A model generated the notes under the pieces. That model worked only from the letters and a program-made list of their open reading frames with translations, was not told the origin of the DNA and made no database searches. From Lishizhenia tianjinensis (GTDB lineage: Bacteria; Bacteroidota; Bacteroidia; Flavobacteriales_D; Crocinitomicaceae): 64,000 nucleotides of DNA. The DNA lies in assembly GCA_943330745.2 (NCBI GenBank), contig CALQIX020000007.1, forward strand, positions 1 to 64,000. Direction: 5' to 3'. Positions 63,399-64,000 of the stretch are shown here, piece after piece (position 1 is the first letter of the stretch; every line of letters begins with the position of its first letter). Made by a program: the position numbers and the translations under genes.

Positions 63399-64000
63399 GT
63401 GAAAAAAGTTGTTTTTATTGATACGGTTCATCCAATATTGGCTGAGCGTTTATCCAAATTAGGATATTTATGTGAAGACGCCACTTGTTATAATGATAAT
63501 GAAGTTAAGGAAACCATTAAAGATGCTTGTGGCCTGGTCATTCGCGCAAAATATAAATTAACAGAAGGTTTATTAAAATTGTGTAGTAATCTAAGATTTA
63601 TTGCTCGTTCTGGATCTGGACTTGAAAATATAGACTTAGATTATTGTAATCATAACAATATTGCTGTGTTCAATTCTCCCGAAGGTAATAGAAATGCTGT
63701 TGCAGAACATGCCTTGGGTATGATATTAAGTCTTTTTAATCGTTTGAATAAAGGGGATCAAGAGGTGCGAAAGGGTATTTGGAATAGAGAAGATAATCGT
63801 GGAATTGAATTAGACGGAAAAACGATTGGCATCATTGGATTCGGAAACAACGGAAGCGCCTTTGCAAAAAAACTGGAAGGATTTGATTGTAAGGTACTAG
63901 CCTACGACAAATACAATCAAAATTTTTCAAATCGAAATGTAATTAAAGCTTCGATGCAGGAAATTTTCGCACAAGCAGAAGTGTTGAGTTTTCATGTTCC
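63399..64000 (+). CDS. D-2-hydroxyacid dehydrogenase, 3-phosphoglycerate dehydrogenase-like (partial)
   Basis: The frame starts at GTG 63399 (TTG 63396 is the other option), 3 bp after mgtE, and runs off the right edge with 200 codons visible. The N-terminal substrate domain has FIARSGSGLENID, with the substrate-binding Arg. The NAD domain begins TIGIIGFGNNGSAFAKKL, a Rossmann GxGxxG variant (GFGNNG). The visible part ends at VLSFHVP, which usually sits before the catalytic Arg, so the catalytic Arg, Glu and His lie beyond the window. SerA-like function is likely, but a glyoxylate or lactate dehydrogenase cannot be excluded. Confidence 0.82.
   Translation, partial: MKKVVFIDTVHPILAERLSKLGYLCEDATCYNDNEVKETIKDACGLVIRAKYKLTEGLLKLCSNLRFIARSGSGLENIDLDYCNHNNIAVFNSPEGNRNAVAEHALGMILSLFNRLNKGDQEVRKGIWNREDNRGIELDGKTIGIIGFGNNGSAFAKKLEGFDCKVLAYDKYNQNFSNRNVIKASMQEIFAQAEVLSFHV

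Overview
The window reads as chromosomal DNA from an AT-rich member of the Bacteroidota, most likely order Flavobacteriales and perhaps near Crocinitomicaceae/Fluviicola (the family-level guess is inference). The evidence is: several secreted proteins with type IX secretion (T9SS) or gliding-motility C-terminal sorting domains; a GLPGLI protein paired with a TonB-dependent receptor; a LETM1-related biofilm-associated protein; an ATP synthase operon that lacks the beta and epsilon genes; and repeated TAnnTTTG promoter boxes, several with TTG about 19-21 nt upstream.

Left part (1-7.2 kb). A MORN-repeat secreted protein runs off the left edge. It is followed by a 1.7 kb cluster holding an intact REP-associated tyrosine transposase (RAYT), four copies of a ~255 bp palindrome-rich unit and a dead 3' fragment of a second transposase. 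Then comes a minus-strand run: thioesterase, CapD/WbpM-type 4,6-dehydratase, RsmI-like methyltransferase, low-molecular-weight phosphatase and aspartate-semialdehyde dehydrogenase. Several of these genes are coupled by ATGA or TAATG overlaps.

7.3-11.2 kb is a possible inorganic-carbon locus: an SbtA-like bicarbonate transporter, two small genes (one of only 44 codons) and a Thermus-type isocitrate dehydrogenase, with a divergent LysR regulator. 11.2-19.4 kb holds envelope and secreted proteins (outer-membrane protein, lipoprotein, 3D-domain hydrolase, T9SS serine hydrolase, lamin-tail protein, LETM1-like protein). gyrB follows with its own promoter and terminator.

21.5-33.1 kb is mostly a minus-strand set of secreted proteins. 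Its core (25.4-33.1 kb) looks like an operon for using extracellular DNA: an ExeM-like lamin-tail protein, a TonB-dependent receptor, a T9SS endonuclease I and a 5'-nucleotidase split into two separately exported polypeptides. A divergent DPP-IV-type peptidase follows.

35.5-51.4 kb is mainly housekeeping: trigger factor, tRNA-Leu(TAG), kynurenine 3-monooxygenase, the atpBEFHAG operon with a terminator-like hairpin between atpE and atpF, an orphan NarL-type response regulator, an S41-like protease, a SprB-repeat adhesin, and rpsF-rpsR-rplI. 51.4-61.9 kb on the minus strand carries two LPS-type glycosyltransferases, a DUF4837 lipoprotein, MltD with two LysM domains, gatA with tatA, the GLPGLI/TonB pair and a lipoprotein. 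The window ends with mgtE and a truncated D-2-hydroxyacid dehydrogenase. I saw no rRNA, CRISPR array, prophage or riboswitch.
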